DNA from: Lachnospiraceae bacterium
GTDB taxonomy: Bacteria > Bacillota > Clostridia > Lachnospirales > Lachnospiraceae
DNA length: 5,140 nucleotides
Reading direction: 5' to 3'
Assembly: GCA_016293925.1 (NCBI GenBank)
Contig: JAEDCX010000096.1
Coordinates: forward strand, 1 to 5,140
Below, in pieces: positions 5,140 to 5,140 of this stretch (position 1 is its first letter; the number at the start of each line of letters is the position of its first letter). The position numbers and the translations under genes are program-made. The notes beneath the pieces are model-generated. The model ran no database searches and was not told where the DNA came from. It was given only the letters and a program-made list of their open reading frames with translations.

Positions 5140-5140
5140 T

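Overview
The window looks like chromosomal DNA from a Gram-positive anaerobe of the Clostridia, most likely a Lachnospiraceae-type gut organism. This is an inference from the style of the proteins (clostridial HAMP histidine kinase, lone HPt protein, clostridial pyridoxamine kinase, short lipoprotein), strong purine-rich Shine-Dalgarno sequences, extended -10 promoters and moderate GC. No gene here fixes the species, and no mobile element, CRISPR array, tRNA or rRNA is visible.

Layout. A divergent promoter region at about 3816-3931 splits the window. Leftward on the minus strand run four genes in the order: a single-pass membrane protein of unknown function (3264-3815), an OmpR/PhoB-type response regulator (2530-3204), a HAMP-containing sensor histidine kinase (929-2419) and a lipoprotein (123-857). 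They end at a strong hairpin terminator with T-tracts on both sides (88-115). A well-formed promoter (TGATATAAT) drives the first gene. A second promoter of the same kind overlaps the 3' end of the kinase gene and could give the lipoprotein extra or independent expression. Rightward on the plus strand a strong promoter drives a compact two-gene operon: a stand-alone histidine phosphotransfer (HPt) protein (3932-4282) and, 11 bases later, a pyridoxal/pyridoxamine kinase (4294-5139).

How the genes may work together. The leftward genes form a plausible envelope-sensing unit: the kinase has an extracytoplasmic loop of about 135 residues, the regulator is a standard DNA-binding output, and two envelope proteins of unknown role flank them. 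The rightward operon pairs a phosphorelay intermediate with a vitamin B6 salvage enzyme, which is not an obvious metabolic pairing. The two-component pair in this window does not by itself need an HPt protein, so the HPt partner is probably encoded elsewhere. The -35 boxes of the two divergent promoters are only 5 bp apart, with direct repeats over them, so one bound regulator could control both directions.

Left edge. Beyond the terminator, an A/T-rich tract and a near-consensus extended -10 promoter point out of the window to the left (minus strand). The transcript is not visible; promoters this strong often serve stable RNA or other highly expressed genes.

There is no gene-free stretch over 300 bases. 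No clearly new system can be demonstrated. The best candidates for a second look are the HPt-pyridoxal kinase operon with its divergent control region, and the accessory envelope proteins tied to the two-component system.
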